The notes under the pieces were generated by a model. The model was given only the letters and a program-made list of their open reading frames with translations, ran no database searches and was not told the origin of the DNA. The position numbers and the translations under genes were made by a program. From assembly GCA_037833965.1 (NCBI GenBank), contig AP031353.1, forward strand, positions 7,690,501 through 7,754,500: a stretch of DNA of 64,000 nt. The letters are read 5' to 3'. This document shows positions 26,561 to 37,852 of the stretch, piece by piece. The stretch comes from Marchantia polymorpha subsp. ruderalis (Eukaryota > Streptophyta > Marchantiopsida > Marchantiales > Marchantiaceae). Position 1 is the stretch's first letter. Each line of letters starts with the position of its first letter.

Positions 26561-28511
26561 CTACTTAATCAGAGTTAAACTCAATAGTTTAGGAATCCAT
26601 TAAATATTTAGCGGATCGTTTGGCAGATAGTATCATTGATGACTACTTTTCTCCAAATTCAAATATTGGATTGCTTTTAGTAAACATATACTCGAGTCGC
26701 CAAGGTAAAACAAAGTTATAAATTGTGGAAAGTGAGCAAGCAAAACTGAGAAAAATTTGTAGAGTGATTTGTATCTTTTTTCGTTTGTAAAATGGCTGAA
26801 ACAACAATATGAAAGTAACGTAATAAGATTAAGAATGTGCGGGGTTGCAAGTGATGAAATTAAGAATGTGTGGGGTTGCAAATAAATTTTAGTAAATAAA
26901 GGACACAAAACCACCAATGACGTTTTTTCTTGTGTTTCTGCTAGAGCAAGGTGTTGGGGGGAGCACTCACATAAAGGGAGAGTGAGTGCAAGGAAGGCAA
27001 GGTGGAGTGATGCAAGGATAAGTGAGGTGGTTCTACATCATGTTCACGTCGAGGAGAAGTCAAAAGGTTGGAAGTTCGGTTGGAGTAACTTAAATATCGA
27101 ATCAAGTTCAATTTGTTTTTGAAAATTATAGTTGTAACCATCACTATTGAATAGTATCTTGACACTATTGCCAATGCTGATCTTATTTGATAGATTTACA
27201 AGTTAAATCATAATAAATCACTACTAGGAGAATTAGTAATTTTAACTCTCTAACTCTTAGCCAAGAATAGAGCGAGAAATTATTTGTCCTGGAAACAGAA
27301 AAAAATGACCTACAGCCCGAGTCTCACGTGTATCCAATAAGATTTAAGCGAGATAATATTTAAAGCTAACGTGCATGGTGCCTAAGCAGTCTAAAACCCA
27401 AGCTCAGACATCTGTGTCTCATGTCTGAAATAGCTGCGTCCTAAATAGTCGGTGACATCTGAAAATACACCAGAATCCCTCGATGGTAAATTGTTCTCGA
27501 GCTGAAATTTCTCACCTCAAGTAATGACATGAGTGGAATACGAAACGAATCCTCTTGAACGATTCGAATCATGCGTGTCGTGCCACAATGACTGTATGTG
27601 ACCGAAGGAAAGAAGATCGCTTGACAGGTTTCAGGCAGAAGGCAACAGACTACAATGCTCTCACGCTTTGAACGTGTAGGCGAGATAAGGCGATGATACT
27701 GACGATCTTTGTATCCTGTGAGAACGATTCTATGACTGAGCAAGTTGGAGATTTGAGAATAAGGAGATGAAAGGAATCATTTCATCTGAGATCTAAGATC
27801 AACCTCCCTCTTCAGTATTTGATGCTGAGATGTCTCAAAGTATTGACGTACGTCGTGGTTTGAATCAAAGACATTTCATCTCATTCACACAAGCGAGTAC
27901 TACAAGTACCATTTTCGACTAATTAGCGTTTGTTCACCTTCGTTCAGAAGCTGTCCTTCATTTTATTCTAGTATTCACTGCGATTAAGTTTCGGTCCGAG
28001 TCACGGCAGAGAAGAGAATAAAACTGCAGGCAGGCAGCTGGACTTTGAAGGTCGAACTTGACTGATCTTGTTTTCTTCTGCAGAAATATCAACTGCATCT
28101 GTCTCGTAACAAGGTTGATCAAATGTCTCTCCGATTCTGTTGACTAGCACTCGATTTCAGTCAAATGAAGATGAATGAAGCGGACAGCTTCGTTATGGCT
28201 GAGAGATGTGCATACGATTTTGTAGTACATTTCGTTGGTCTGCAATTCGTAGAGTAAAGCTGAGAACCAACTAATCCAGATTCAAATGGCTGTACTTGAT
28301 GAAACCCTAGTCTTAGTCGCTTCTGTCTCCTGGCAATCTAGTCTGAAATTATGCACTTCAGTGTCCATTTACTCGTGCGGTATCAAATCACTTTCATTCA
28401 TAGACCGAAATTTTACCTCGCCCTACACATTCTGTAGATCCGTCAGAAGAGTTCTGGTGCAGAGCTAGAAAGGTTCTCTTTTAGGTTTTACATCAAATCA
28501 TCGAAGGACGT
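26561..28511. other. Gene-free stretch between copia element and NPF gene
   Basis: The first part (to about 27300) is AT-rich and may still include LTR sequence. The rest has normal composition with no open frame of recognisable family. Part near 28500 may belong to the NPF 3' UTR on the minus strand. Confidence 0.4.
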
Positions 28512-28566
28512 CGGTAAGTAGGAGCTTCACCGATCTACCGGTAAGTAGGAGCTTCACCTATCTACC
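28512..28566. repeat. 27-bp direct repeat, two copies
   Basis: CGGTAAGTAGGAGCTTCACC followed by a short CTAC-containing tail occurs twice head to tail with a single-base difference. It sits between the copia relic and the foldback beyond the NPF stop codon. Confidence 0.8.
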
Positions 28567-28592
28567 CTTCTGCTTCCAAAACAGCAGTTTCC

Positions 28593-28682
28593 ATGACGCA
28601 CGTTCTCATGTTGATGATCCGGATTCCCATCCATCGAAGTTGATGGAAATCCAGATAATCAACACGAGAACATGCGTCTCAT
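28593..28682 (-). ncRNA. miRNA-precursor-like foldback (candidate)
   Basis: On the minus strand this 90-nt stretch folds into a long hairpin: CGCATGTTCTCG pairs with TGAGAACGTGCG, and pairing continues inward to a loop around AACTTC. I count about 40 pairs with one internal mismatch, a 2-nt bulge near the base and four G-U pairs. It lies about 260 bp beyond the NPF stop on the NPF-coding strand, so it may be in the NPF 3' UTR or a separate transcript. Size and pairing fit a plant pre-miRNA, but a small foldback transposon is equally possible. No known miRNA was recognised. Confidence 0.35.
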
Positions 28683-28943
28683 ACGGATTAGACGCAGATG
28701 TGTATAGCAGGCTTGCACAGATTCGAGTCAGTTTGATCGTATTCACATATTGTATCGAATCCGATACTCATCAGTACAGAGAGCCCAGCGATTTAATCGT
28801 TCTCGTACTCAAATCCGACGCAATCTACCTCCGAGCCTCTTCGCAAGAGCTCAATTACAATCTACACTTGGCTTTTCACTTCAATCTATCGAAAATCATT
28901 CTACAATTCGCAACAGGCTCAGCAACACCGAGAGCAGGCAGCA

Positions 28944-31900
28944 TCACAGAGCGGCATTCTGAGACCGGAGCTCGAGATGGCGTCCCGACTCATCGTCGCC
29001 GTCGTCGGTCGAGAGTTTCTTGTAGCGGTAAAAGTGGGCGAACACGAGGAAGACGAGGAAGTCGACGGCCATAATGACGGCGAGCAGGAAGAAGTAGCTG
29101 CGGAGGCCACCGTCGTTGAAGCGGCCGGTGAGCCAGCCGCCGCGACCGTGGCGGCCGGTGCTGCTCTCGACGGCGTCGACGACGGCCGTGGCCAGGAAGT
29201 AGCCGAGCGAGACGGAGGCGAAGAAGAAGGCCATGCCGAGGCTGCGCGTGCCGTCGGTGGCCTCGTCGTAGAAGAACTGCAGCTGCCCGATGGCCGTGAA
29301 CACCTCGACCACCGCCAGAATGGCGTACACCGGCACCAGCCAGAACACTCGCATGGGCAGCACGAAGGTGCCCACCGGCGACCGCTCCAGCCCGCGGGAG
29401 CGGATCTCCGCCAGCCGCTTCGTCTCAACCGCGGCCGCCACCAGATACGCCGCCGTGACCAGCACCATGCCGGTGCCGATCCTCTGCAGCGGCGACAGGC
29501 CCTGCGGGTTGCCGGTGGCGCGCCGGGCCAGCGGCAGCAGCAGCTTCTCGTAGAACGGGATGGAGGCCACCGTGATGAGCACGGCGAAGATGACCAGCGA
29601 CACCGGCGGGATCTGGAAGTTCGGCCCCACGTGGCGGTCCATGGTCATGCCCATGGCCACCGTGACGCTGCTGATCTGGGCGTACGAGACGTACACGAGG
29701 CACATGGTCATCCAGATCGGCAGGATGCTCAGCATCCTCTTCAGCTCCTCGACCTGGGTCACCGTGCACAGCCGCCACGGCCCTGCCCGCCCGGCGCTGC
29801 CCGCCTCGCCCGCCCTCTGCACCGCCGCCTTGTCCAGAAACCTGCCCTCCATTCCATTCATACCACAACACTCTTTCAGTCTCCCTCCTCGACACCGACC
29901 GATCGACGAGTCTCCTGCTCGATCGGCCTTTGACAAACACACAAGAACCATGCTCTCATCTCATCTAACTCGATCGCTCCCTCTGCAGACTGAATCCGAG
30001 CTCCTGGATCGCTGCCATCCAGCTGGTGATCCCGTCGAGAATGAGTTGCTGCAGCTATAAATTCATGACCTTCTAACAAATTCATGACCAAATTGATGGT
30101 TGACTCATAATGTACAAGCGACAGATTCGTCTCGTGGCCAGTCTTCTGAACGATCTGGAAATCTAGTCGAGAATGAGATGCTGCAGCTAATTTTTTCATG
30201 ACCTTACAAATTCATTACCAAATTCATGACCCAATTCATGGCTGACTCATAATTTAAAAGCGACAGATTCGTCTCGTGGCCAGTCTTCCGAAACGGTCTG
30301 GAGATCTCGTCGAGAATAAGTTGCTGCAGCTAAAGAGTCATGACCTTACAAATTCATGAGCAAATTCATGGCTGACTCATAATGTACAAACGAAAGATTC
30401 GTCTTGTGGCCAGTCTTCTGAACGATCTGGAGATCTCGTCGAGAATGAGTTGCTGCAGCTCAAAATACATGACCTTCTTACAAATTCATTACCAAATTCA
30501 TGACCCAATTCACGGCTGACTCATAATGAACAAGCGAAAAATTTGTCTCGTGGCCAGTCTTCTGAAACGATCGTGGCACTGCGGCTGGAAGATCGCGTTC
30601 AGAATGATGTGCAGAGCGCAAATCATGCACGGGACCGACGACCGAGGGCTGCGCGGTGGACGGAAGTGCGGATCGGAGAGAGGGCCTGCGAGGCGAGGCT
30701 CACTTACGTCAAGAAGGGGCTGTGCTGGAGCTTCCTGGTGCCTTTGATGGCGGAAAGCTCGGACTTGCTTTCGAAGAGCAAGCTCTTGTCGTCGGGAACT
30801 CGGACGTTCCACTTGCGAGCGGCGGCCACGAGCACCTGGGCCATGCGAGTGAGAGCACTCCCGCTCGGAGGTTTGTAGCGGTACTTGTGCGTTCCGGCGT
30901 AGAAGGACGCCATGCCCAGAGCCATGAGGCCCAGGCCCGTCCCGTAGAGAGCTCCCATGGACGCGGACGTCGAGATATAGACCATGAGCGAGGTGGCCAG
31001 CAGGAGGCCCAACTGCACGGCCAGGAAGTAGAACACGAAGAAGCGCACTCCTTGAGCTTTCTCCACTGGCTCCGTGTCGTCGAATTGCTCGGCTCCCATG
31101 GCGCTGGTGGTCGGCCTGACGCCTCCCGAGCCCACCGCAATCACGTACAAAGCCACTACGATCGGCGTCATGATTCGGTTCCCCGCCGGTGGACACGAGG
31201 AGGTCAATGTCGGAACGCAATCCGGCGGTTTCAGGCTGTCACTTGTGGCAGCAAATGTCAACGTCGCCAGACCCTGCACAGCCCAAGGTCACTGATGATC
31301 AGATGAAAAAGCTAATTCTCTGGCATTTGGCGAAGAATTCTGCAGGGAAGCAGTTTGATTGAGCATCTTATATCACTGGACTGGACGTGCAGTGTTGAAA
31401 TAAAGCAGCTGCTGCAAAAATCCGAACTCATTGCCCACTCGAGCAGCATCGCAGAGTGCGGCTGAACTTGTACATACGACGAGAAATGTGTTCACGGTTT
31501 GACGGAGCTGAGCTGAGGAGTCAGAAGTGAAGAGGAATGGAATGTACCGCCAGATAGATTAGCAGAGATGAAGCGATTGTCCAGTACTTTCCTAGGTAGG
31601 CATCAGCGACGAATCCCCAGAACACGGAGAAGAGGTTAGCAGCTCCGAGGAAGTGATTGGCGTAATTGGAAGCTTTGGCTACGGACTGATGCAGCTCAAT
31701 AGTCATGAAGGTCACCAGATTCAGGCCGATGGAGGTCAAGACCACCGTATCAGTCAAGTTCAAAACTGCAAGCAGAAACACGCACACACTTCAGCTGCTT
31801 TGTGAGATACAGACCCATACATTCCCATGAGATCCTCCGGACCTCCTGACCACACACTCGAGTGGTGACTCGAACGTGCTCACTCACTCACACACTGGAG

Positions 31901-32182
31901 ATGGAAATGGACAACACAGAAGCAGAAGCTTAAAGGGAAGAGATAGAAAGTATGACCATTGAGAAACCACGCCGCTTTCCAAGTCCCAGTCTTCCGTTTG
32001 TCTGCGACCCTCCCTCTCCAATCTACCATCAGCTCTCTTGATTCTAGATGCATCTCAGATCCATCCCGATGGCCAGCTACGGGACCCAGAAAATTGATCT
32101 TCTGATTCTGCTCGAATAAGCCGTTGGACTCCGGATCCACGTGCCGTCCGAAGCCATTTCCATCACTGTTTGCCTCTTTCAT
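28944..32182 (-). CDS. NPF (NRT1/PTR family) transporter, NPF4-like
   Basis: Four exons (31957-32182, 31548-31765, 30708-31273, 28944-29841) join in phase to 635 codons. The N-terminus shows VDWRGRVADKRKTG, the family hallmark before the first membrane helix. GSGGVRP, GAEQFDD and FFVFYF follow, then the central loop with FLDKAA, VEELKRMLSILPIW, LLLPLARR and LQRIGTG. This fits a 12-helix major-facilitator protein of usual length (~600). Known NPF members carry nitrate, peptides or hormones in the plasma or vacuolar membrane with protons. The ExxER motif of helix 1 is replaced by N, D and T at the three key positions, as altered in NPF4 members; the substrate cannot be told. The start follows an acceptor (TTCTGCAG) at about 32199, implying a 5' UTR intron; an in-frame ATG farther upstream (32251) would require reading through that site. 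Confidence 0.92.
30034..30573. repeat. Four-copy ~135-bp tandem repeat inside the last NPF intron
   Basis: The anchor GTCGAGAATGAGTTGCTGCA recurs, with small changes, at 30034, 30166, 30309 and 30438, giving steps of 132, 143 and 129 bp. Each unit also carries TCGTGGCCAGTCTTC and TGGCTGACTCATAAT-like blocks. The array fills most of the 866-bp intron between exons 3 and 4. Confidence 0.9.
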
Positions 32183-32320
32183 GCCTGGAACCGGTGTCTG
32201 CAGAAAGCACGAGCAAAGCAGTGAATCAGTTAAAACGATCGTCAATTCCACTCAAAAATATGAAGATGGCACGAAGCCAGCTTCTGAAACAAGAATCCAA
32301 CAGACATCCATCTACTCCCA

Positions 32321-32338
32321 GCATGCATGCATGCATGT
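32321..32338. promoter_or_regulatory. RY-type CATGCATG repeat upstream of the NPF gene
   Basis: GCATGCATGCATGCATGT contains overlapping CATGCA (RY) motifs, the known binding site of plant B3-domain factors such as ABI3/FUS3. It lies about 140 bp upstream of the NPF start codon, in the promoter or in a 5' UTR intron. Function is inferred only from the motif. Confidence 0.4.
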
Positions 32339-32519
32339 GACTGTTACTCGTAATCACAGTCGAGATAGCTAGGTAACGATTTGGTTTCCCTTGGACTGGG
32401 ACAAGACTCTCCGAGAAAGTTTGCTATTTTCCACTCCTTCGAAGGATATCATGCGACCACCATTTTATCTATTTGCATTCACTATCATCTTGCAACTTGA
32501 ATCTGCTACTGAAATGCTA

Positions 32520-32560
32520 GAGGCTGTCGTGAAGCATCACGACAGCCTCGTGATGCTTCA
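32520..32560. repeat. Two interleaved perfect inverted repeats (X-Y-X'-Y')
   Basis: GAGGCTGTCGTG (32520-32531) pairs with its complement at 32538-32549. TGAAGCATCAC (32530-32540) pairs with its complement at 32550-32560. The two hairpins overlap and exclude each other except as a pseudoknot. Confidence 0.85.
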
Positions 32561-35310
32561 GTGCACAAAGTTTCCTGCAAATCGTTCGACGATTTCTACT
32601 GTACATTGTATCTGGAGCTCGTCATTGATTACTTCAAGCTTAGGATCGATAAATTTTTCTAGGATATCTGGGCAAACAACGTTTGACAATCGTGAGGCTT
32701 CAGACTTGACCTGGGACCCGCAATTGATCGATATAAAGATGTCGAAGGTGGGTTAGGCTAGAAGACTAGAAGACATGGGCACTCACCATGCTTGCCTGCT
32801 CGTAGATCAGCTTCTGCTGTCTTATTGCATGAATGTCCCGTGCATGAGCAAAGGGCTCTTTCTCTATGTCTCTGTCCAGAACTCTGATTTACTGATTCTC
32901 ACGCATGGATGGTTGTTGGATACGAAGATGAATTTATTCCAGAGCCCTATCTATAGGGATCGAAATGCCCCATAAAAGACCGGGTTGTTTCTGATCATAT
33001 CCACGAATCTCTCCAGATGAATGAAAGACAATTGCTCTCCCAGGCAGTTGCTGGCTAGTTTCAGAAGTTGAATGAGTGAGTCAGATGGTCTGAAAACAAG
33101 CTCGACTGTCAGCAGATAATGAACTACTTGTGCTCTGATGCTAGACCGTGCTTCTCCCAAATGACCACAGCGGTGACATACTTATACCACCTCTTTGATA
33201 TGGAAACTAATCAGCTTAGATATGGCAGCAGAATGCCCGCAGGTGCTTGATGCTCGGCGAGCAGTGCACGATAATTTTGTCGAGCTGTCAGAAGATTGCC
33301 CGACATTAAGATATAATATTCTTGTCTTCCTTCACCCCATGCACACCTCAGCGCCCAATGTTCTGAGCCGACTGGACGCGCTTCTTCCACCGTCAGCAGT
33401 CGGCTGATGCAAGAAGCAGTAGACGGCGGGGAGAGGAGAGGAATCATTTCAGCCAAAGACTACTGCACTCCACTTCCATATCTTTCTTAGAACTGGCTTC
33501 AACCCCATGAATCGACAGTGGACAAACTATATTGGATCTGCTGCAAAGGAAGTTTTCCCAAAAATAGCATTTGAATCTGAGTTCGTCGGTACTCGCTATA
33601 CAGATGCGTTCATGAATGTGATACAGCTGATTATATTATTTTGATGTTGACAGTGAGTTTCTCCACAGTTTCTCTCTCCTCTTTCTCGTTGTATTTTGAC
33701 TATTGACGCCGTCGGAGACAGCGAGGACTGTAGACCGTACTTACATTCTACTTCACGCGAGCGTACGATGCAGATGCCGACTGATTGCTCGCCACTGCAC
33801 AGCAAAGAACAGGACGCTAGTAGCAGTGTTTAGTCTTCGTTAGTTGCCGGTGTCAGAGATTCGGCCAAATTGGTGTTGCGAGTTACGATTGTTGTTGGAG
33901 CTTTCCTATGATGGAGTGACGAAAATTGGAATCTATATTTCATAAGTGACTGAGTCTGAGGAATGTGTCCTCACGTAGTTATTTGATATCGAGCTGACTA
34001 GCTAGCTCATAGGAGAAGATTCAGCGAACAGGTAAACACTGTCGACAGTGCAGTGCAGTTTAGCAAACTGCTCAGAAGTAGCTTCGACTGTGGCAAGAAG
34101 CTAAGACGCTGCCATTGACTTACGTCCTGTCTGAGCGTCACGGTGTTTGCTTGATATATCCAATTCTTTGATTGGAGCACTCATTAGCGTTTTAGTATGA
34201 AGACACCGTCACTATGGGCCCAGGGAGGTTTAGCCTTAGCACCAGCAGACTTGCACAAGCAGCATACATAAAGTTAAACTGAGTAATTTCTGAAGGACTG
34301 GAGTTCTCTAAATTTTGAGCACGTACACATTACGGTTGTGGTTGTCCTAAGAGGAACAAATAACGGAGTCGGAGCGCAGGAGGGCAGGCTAGCTCATATA
34401 CACGCTAGCCACATGTGCAGTTAAGGGAATTGGCAGTGTAAAAAATTTGGCCTTCTGTTCGGGCAAGTCCTGATTCCGACCATTCGCATGAGGTCTCGAA
34501 GGAGACCTGGAGAAGGAGAGCGTCGAGCACCCTCTCTCCGGCCGGTCGTCTGTCGACTCCTTGTCCTGATTAAAAACAGATATTCCAGCAGGCTGCAAGA
34601 CGTCTTCGTGTGAACCATGCACTAGAAGCCATATTCTTCGTGTGAACCAAGTTCGTGTCGCACCTCGGAATCTTGTAAGGACAATTATAGTCCGCTGACG
34701 ATGTGGTTATCTTACATACGGTATAAGTCTGTATTCAATTTCATCCAAGTTTTGGAGTAGTCTCCTCTCGAATACGTACAAGGTCCTTCTTAGAGGAGCT
34801 GACGTACTCTAGAAGCTTCAAACGTCCTGTTTAACGTGTTATCTTATGATTCATGTGCATTAGAGATCATGCATCTCACTCTCAACTTTGTAGGCACAAG
34901 TTTTCCTGCTTTCTCTCATCGTGTATTAAGTGGCAGGAATTGTTGATGGATTGATTAATCTTTCTCTACAGACGCGTCCTTATTCCTCAAGTTGCTCCTC
35001 GGGTGTTTGTCCTCCGATAGTCTATGAAGAAGTGGAAGAGTACATGGATTAAATGAGAAAGTTATCACCTCGTGAAAGACATCGTTTGTTCGGAGTTGAT
35101 GATGTCATTAGTTTACACCAAACCTGATATCGTGCTTGGAAAAGGATTTAACTTCACCGGACACTAAATCTTTTGGCACCTGGATCTAATGCTCTCATGG
35201 GAGACAACACACCTCAGCCATGACTGCTGCTCTTGCTGCTTAATTCTTTTGTTCTCCTTGCTTTCGCTTCCCTAATTAAGGTTAGTATATTGCACACAGT
35301 CACACGCAAT

Positions 35311-35332
35311 CTCTCTCTCTCTCTCTCTCTCT
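35311..35332. repeat. CT dinucleotide microsatellite
   Basis: Eleven uninterrupted CT units. GAGA-type runs are common in plant promoters and UTRs, but no gene start is evident nearby. Confidence 0.9.
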
Positions 35333-37815
35333 AGTACTTAATGCCACGAGCCTCGAAATGTTAAAAACAGTATTGCAGTTAAATAGAGTAACCGAACCTT
35401 TCGTGGGCAGTTCTGCAAAGAAGATGGGATCAACTTTTTATCAAAGCTGAAATGAAACCCATGTATACTTTTTTGCGCACAATGTTGTTCAGTATTGATG
35501 ACTTGCATTTGAGTGATGTGCATATGTTTCTTGGCTAGATGACAATTGAGTAGGATATGCACCTACACATTAAGAACCTTAAGTGCATCGATCGTTGCTC
35601 ATTTTCGACCTGAGACTTTCTCTTTTTTAGATGTAAATCGAATCCTGAACCATTCGAAGACATGGTGCGTGTTGAAGATACGATCCGAGTTTTGCTGAGC
35701 ACAGTATTTTCAATCAGTCTCCATCTGAATCTGACTACAGTACGAACGATTTTATAGAACAGCAAACGGTTGGCAGGCAGAGGACTATAAGGTTTGTCAA
35801 TGACAAAACACTCTCGAGTCAGACTCCACTTCGTGGATTCTCGCGAGAGGGAACAAATCGAGACTGAGACTCAAAGAAAAGTCTACAGAAGAAAAGTCTG
35901 CAGAAGAATTTGGTCATCCAAGGTGAGGAAAACATTCCACTTCGTTGATGACTTGATTGTAACCTTGGTGGCTACGTTAGTCCCATGATCCAAACTGACG
36001 TTTAGCACGACTTGTGACATTAACAGTCTGAAAAGAATCAACATCGGCCATCCAATTCCGCTTCTTTTGAAGGCACGATATTACAGGCTCGAGGTCAGAC
36101 CCGTACTGTACTTATTGGGCTCCAACCCAATACTTTGCTGACTGGCTTCAGTATTTTCTATTTCTCAAATCTATAATAACACGTGGCAAAGCCTGCAACC
36201 ACAAACTGTAGTGATTGAAAAAGAGCAAAGAAAGCAAGGGGAGAGAGAGCACTTTTCGAAGTCATCGCATTTGCTTTTGACAAAATTGGCTGAGGAAAAA
36301 ACAAACTGAAGAATTTCATCAGTAGAGAGGAGACATAAGATCTATGAGGAATGTAATCTTATCTTCTCTGCTGTATGTACAATTACATATTATTCAAAAG
36401 CCCGTGTAGAAAAACAAACCAAAGTAAATAATTTGGAAATTTCTGGTTGTGTAACTCACCTGCGAAAATCTTTCGCCTGTATTATGTTTCACGACCTCAA
36501 GGAATATTTCTAGTTGAAAAATCCATAATGAACCAGTTTTCTGAGCGAGGTCTAGAGGACCTCATATGGACATCAATTACATCAAGTCGTGTCCTTTGCA
36601 GTTTCTATTATCTATCCATATTCTGCCGAGTCTCGACGCAGTTGGCTAAAAGTCATTTAAATAGAACTCCAAAATTAAGCTTAACGTCTGCGTCCAGTTT
36701 CACGCAATCTTCTGCTCACGCACTGAACTCAGGAGCGCTACACAAGGCACAGTGAGAACATTATGGCTTTCTCTATTGGTAAGAGCCAAACGTACGTCGT
36801 CTCCATGGAAAATATGTATCCGAGTTCACGAGTCCTTGGCTGGATCATCGCTCATCTGGTCTACAATGCAGTAGAATCGTTCTCGAGAGAAACGCCATGC
36901 GAGATGTCATCCGCTCCTCGTGTCAGTGTGACTACGTACGTCTCCCCACAACACCGTCAACCGTCTGACACAGCCAATAATACTCCACCGTCACGTCACT
37001 TTGAAGTTTTCAAGACATAGATTCGAGTCGGTGAATCATTACCTGGTGATGGGGACTTATATTCTGGTATTCTCGACTCGATGTTCTGAATCGTATGCAG
37101 TAGCTATGATGATACGAGAATTACTTCAAATCATAAAGTTGACAAATTTTCCACATCATACACTCCTCGAGGCATTCCCTTCATGCAGCGAGAACTCCTG
37201 TTCAGCTTGGAGATTGTGAGACTTCCGCTTGCTAGTTTCATTTTTCGTACTCAACTTCGATCCTTGATCACTGAGATCTGATGTCAGATCTGATGTCGAA
37301 TCTGATTTCTCTCAGATCTTCTTTCATGAGAGGCAATTGTGGGAAGAAAGGGCTCGGCACACAAATCTCAAGATGAAGAATCACAAGAAGATCATCATGC
37401 TGGCCTACAGTTTTCATCCTAAGAATCATTTGACATTACATTCTTAGCTCCGTTGAGCTGAAGAGGCCCATATTCTATCCCTTTTATGTTTCATTTAAAA
37501 TTCAGGGTCCAAATTGTGCAGCAGAATATCAGAGTATCCTACATGTCAAAACAGCCGACTGCCTGACCCATACAATCAATAGAATCCGATGACTGGGTTT
37601 TGAACCGTAATCGAGGCTTTTCTTTTGATTGACTTACCTCAGGATTCTCTGACTCTACTCATCCCTCTTGAGTTGTTTTCAGACCACTTCCAAACGGAAG
37701 AATGAATCTTAGACTGAACAGACAAGAGTAAAGGAACTTGAATCATGTATCAAGAAGTCGAGTTCTTATATACAACCTCGCAACTTTTGGTATTGAAGGA
37801 GTTTGGAATTACATT

Positions 37816-37852
37816 GAAACGTTGAATGAAGTGTTCAACGTTTCACTTCATT
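37816..37852. repeat. Second interleaved inverted repeat (X-Y-X'-Y')
   Basis: GAAACGTTGAA (37816-37826) has its complement at 37834-37844. AATGAAGTG (37825-37833) has its complement at 37844-37852. The order matches that of the element at 32520-32560, with unrelated sequence. Confidence 0.8.

Noticed and set aside
28977-29933. 318-codon plus-strand frame opposite the NPF last exon
   Set aside because: It is an antisense shadow of a GC-rich exon, dominated by H, R, E and G, while the minus-strand frame has clear NPF motifs.
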